DNA from: an uncultured Elusimicrobia bacterium
Lineage (GTDB): Bacteria > Elusimicrobiota > Endomicrobiia > Endomicrobiales > Endomicrobiaceae
Direction: 5' to 3'
NCBI GenBank assembly: GCA_900321055.1
Contig: ONUQ01000206.1
Location: 1-6,437, forward strand
Length of the DNA: 6,437 bases
Positions 6,262-6,437 of this stretch are shown in pieces. Position numbers and translations under genes: made by a program. The notes beneath the pieces are model-generated. The model was not told where the DNA came from and searched no databases. It saw only the letters and a list, made by a program, of their open reading frames with translations. Position 1 is the first letter of the stretch; the number at the start of each line of letters is the position of its first letter.

Positions 6262-6437
6262 TTAATAAACTGATTTTTCTAAAAAATCCGACATATTTCT
6301 AAACTTTTGTATTTTACCGTTGCCTTTGTTGCCGTTCGCCTTTGCCGTTGTCCGTGGCAACTTGTTGCCGTGGCAATCCATAGAAAATAAATCCGTTTTC
6401 CTATTTGCCGTTAAAGAACCCTGGAAATTTTCTTTGA
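6262..6437 (-). other. unassigned reading frame open to the right edge; possible gene end, doubtful
   Basis: On the minus strand a frame enters from the right edge and runs 58 codons to a TAA at 6262-6264. The translated end is SDFLEKSVY, and a low-complexity segment TAKANGNKGNGK is encoded by the TTGCC/GGCAA patch. I recognise no family. It could be the C-terminus of a gene convergent with the phosphoethanolamine transferase, 33 bases from its stop. A plus-strand frame is also open from 6269 to the edge across the same patch. Double-stranded openness is expected when a GC-richer repeat sits in AT-rich DNA, so neither frame is strong evidence of a gene. Confidence 0.2.
6317..6380. repeat. TTGCC/GGCAA-rich patch with hairpin, probable dispersed intergenic repeat
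   Basis: In very AT-rich surroundings this stretch is GC-richer. On the plus strand it contains TTGCC at 6320, 6329, 6342 and 6365 (another at 6405 outside it) and GGCAA at 6356 and 6372. The stretches GCCTTTGTTGCCGTT and GCCTTTGCCGTT are near-duplicates. A hairpin can form between 6352-6361 and 6364-6373: ten pairs, two of them G-T, around a TT loop. The layout, a hairpin followed by GGCAATCCA, resembles the dispersed intergenic hairpin repeats ending in GCAATCC known from many bacterial genomes. Family membership is from memory and not verified. No T run follows the hairpin, so it is not a typical intrinsic terminator. Confidence 0.45.

Noticed and set aside
6272..6288. Hairpin GATTTTT/AAAAATC after the phosphoethanolamine transferase as a terminator
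   Set aside because: The stem has one G-C pair at its base and otherwise only A-T, the loop is three bases and no U tract follows, so it lacks the features of an intrinsic terminator.

Overview
The window is an AT-rich bacterial chromosome segment carrying ordinary housekeeping genes. A complete inner-membrane phosphoethanolamine transferase points to a Gram-negative envelope. The Thermotoga-type DAHP synthase, archaeal/Thermotoga-type 8-oxoguanine glycosylase and low GC would fit a lineage such as Elusimicrobiota (Endomicrobium-like). That placement is a guess from gene style and no marker gene in the window settles it.

Layout. Positions 1-522 (minus) hold the N-terminal 174 codons of an Ogg2-type 8-oxoguanine DNA glycosylase that runs off the left edge. 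Positions 523-639 are a 117-base gap with only a weak promoter candidate for that gene. Positions 640-4349 (minus) are a tightly packed four-gene cluster, in transcription order aroF (DAHP synthase), tyrA (prephenate/arogenate dehydrogenase), aroA (EPSP synthase) and plsC (lysophosphatidate acyltransferase). Every junction overlaps, by 1, 14 and 10 bases, so translation is probably coupled. A 121-base divergent region (4350-4470) follows. It holds a TATAAT box on each strand, about 21 bases apart, and a good Shine-Dalgarno for each flanking gene. Positions 4471-6228 (plus) encode the phosphoethanolamine transferase. The last 209 bases contain no recognisable gene, but hold a locally GC-richer patch of repeated TTGCC/GGCAA motifs with a near-perfect hairpin, which looks like a dispersed intergenic repeat. 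A reading frame stays open to the right edge on each strand here.

How the genes work together. AroF makes the first committed intermediate of the shikimate pathway, AroA makes EPSP two steps before chorismate, and TyrA draws prephenate or arogenate toward tyrosine. No chorismate mutase domain is fused to AroF or TyrA, so that step must be encoded elsewhere. PlsC (phospholipid synthesis) appears to share the transcript. The transferase is divergent and functionally separate (envelope modification).

I found no convincing evidence of a new biological system. The points most worth a second look are the closely spaced divergent promoters, the revised transferase start and the repeat patch at the right edge.
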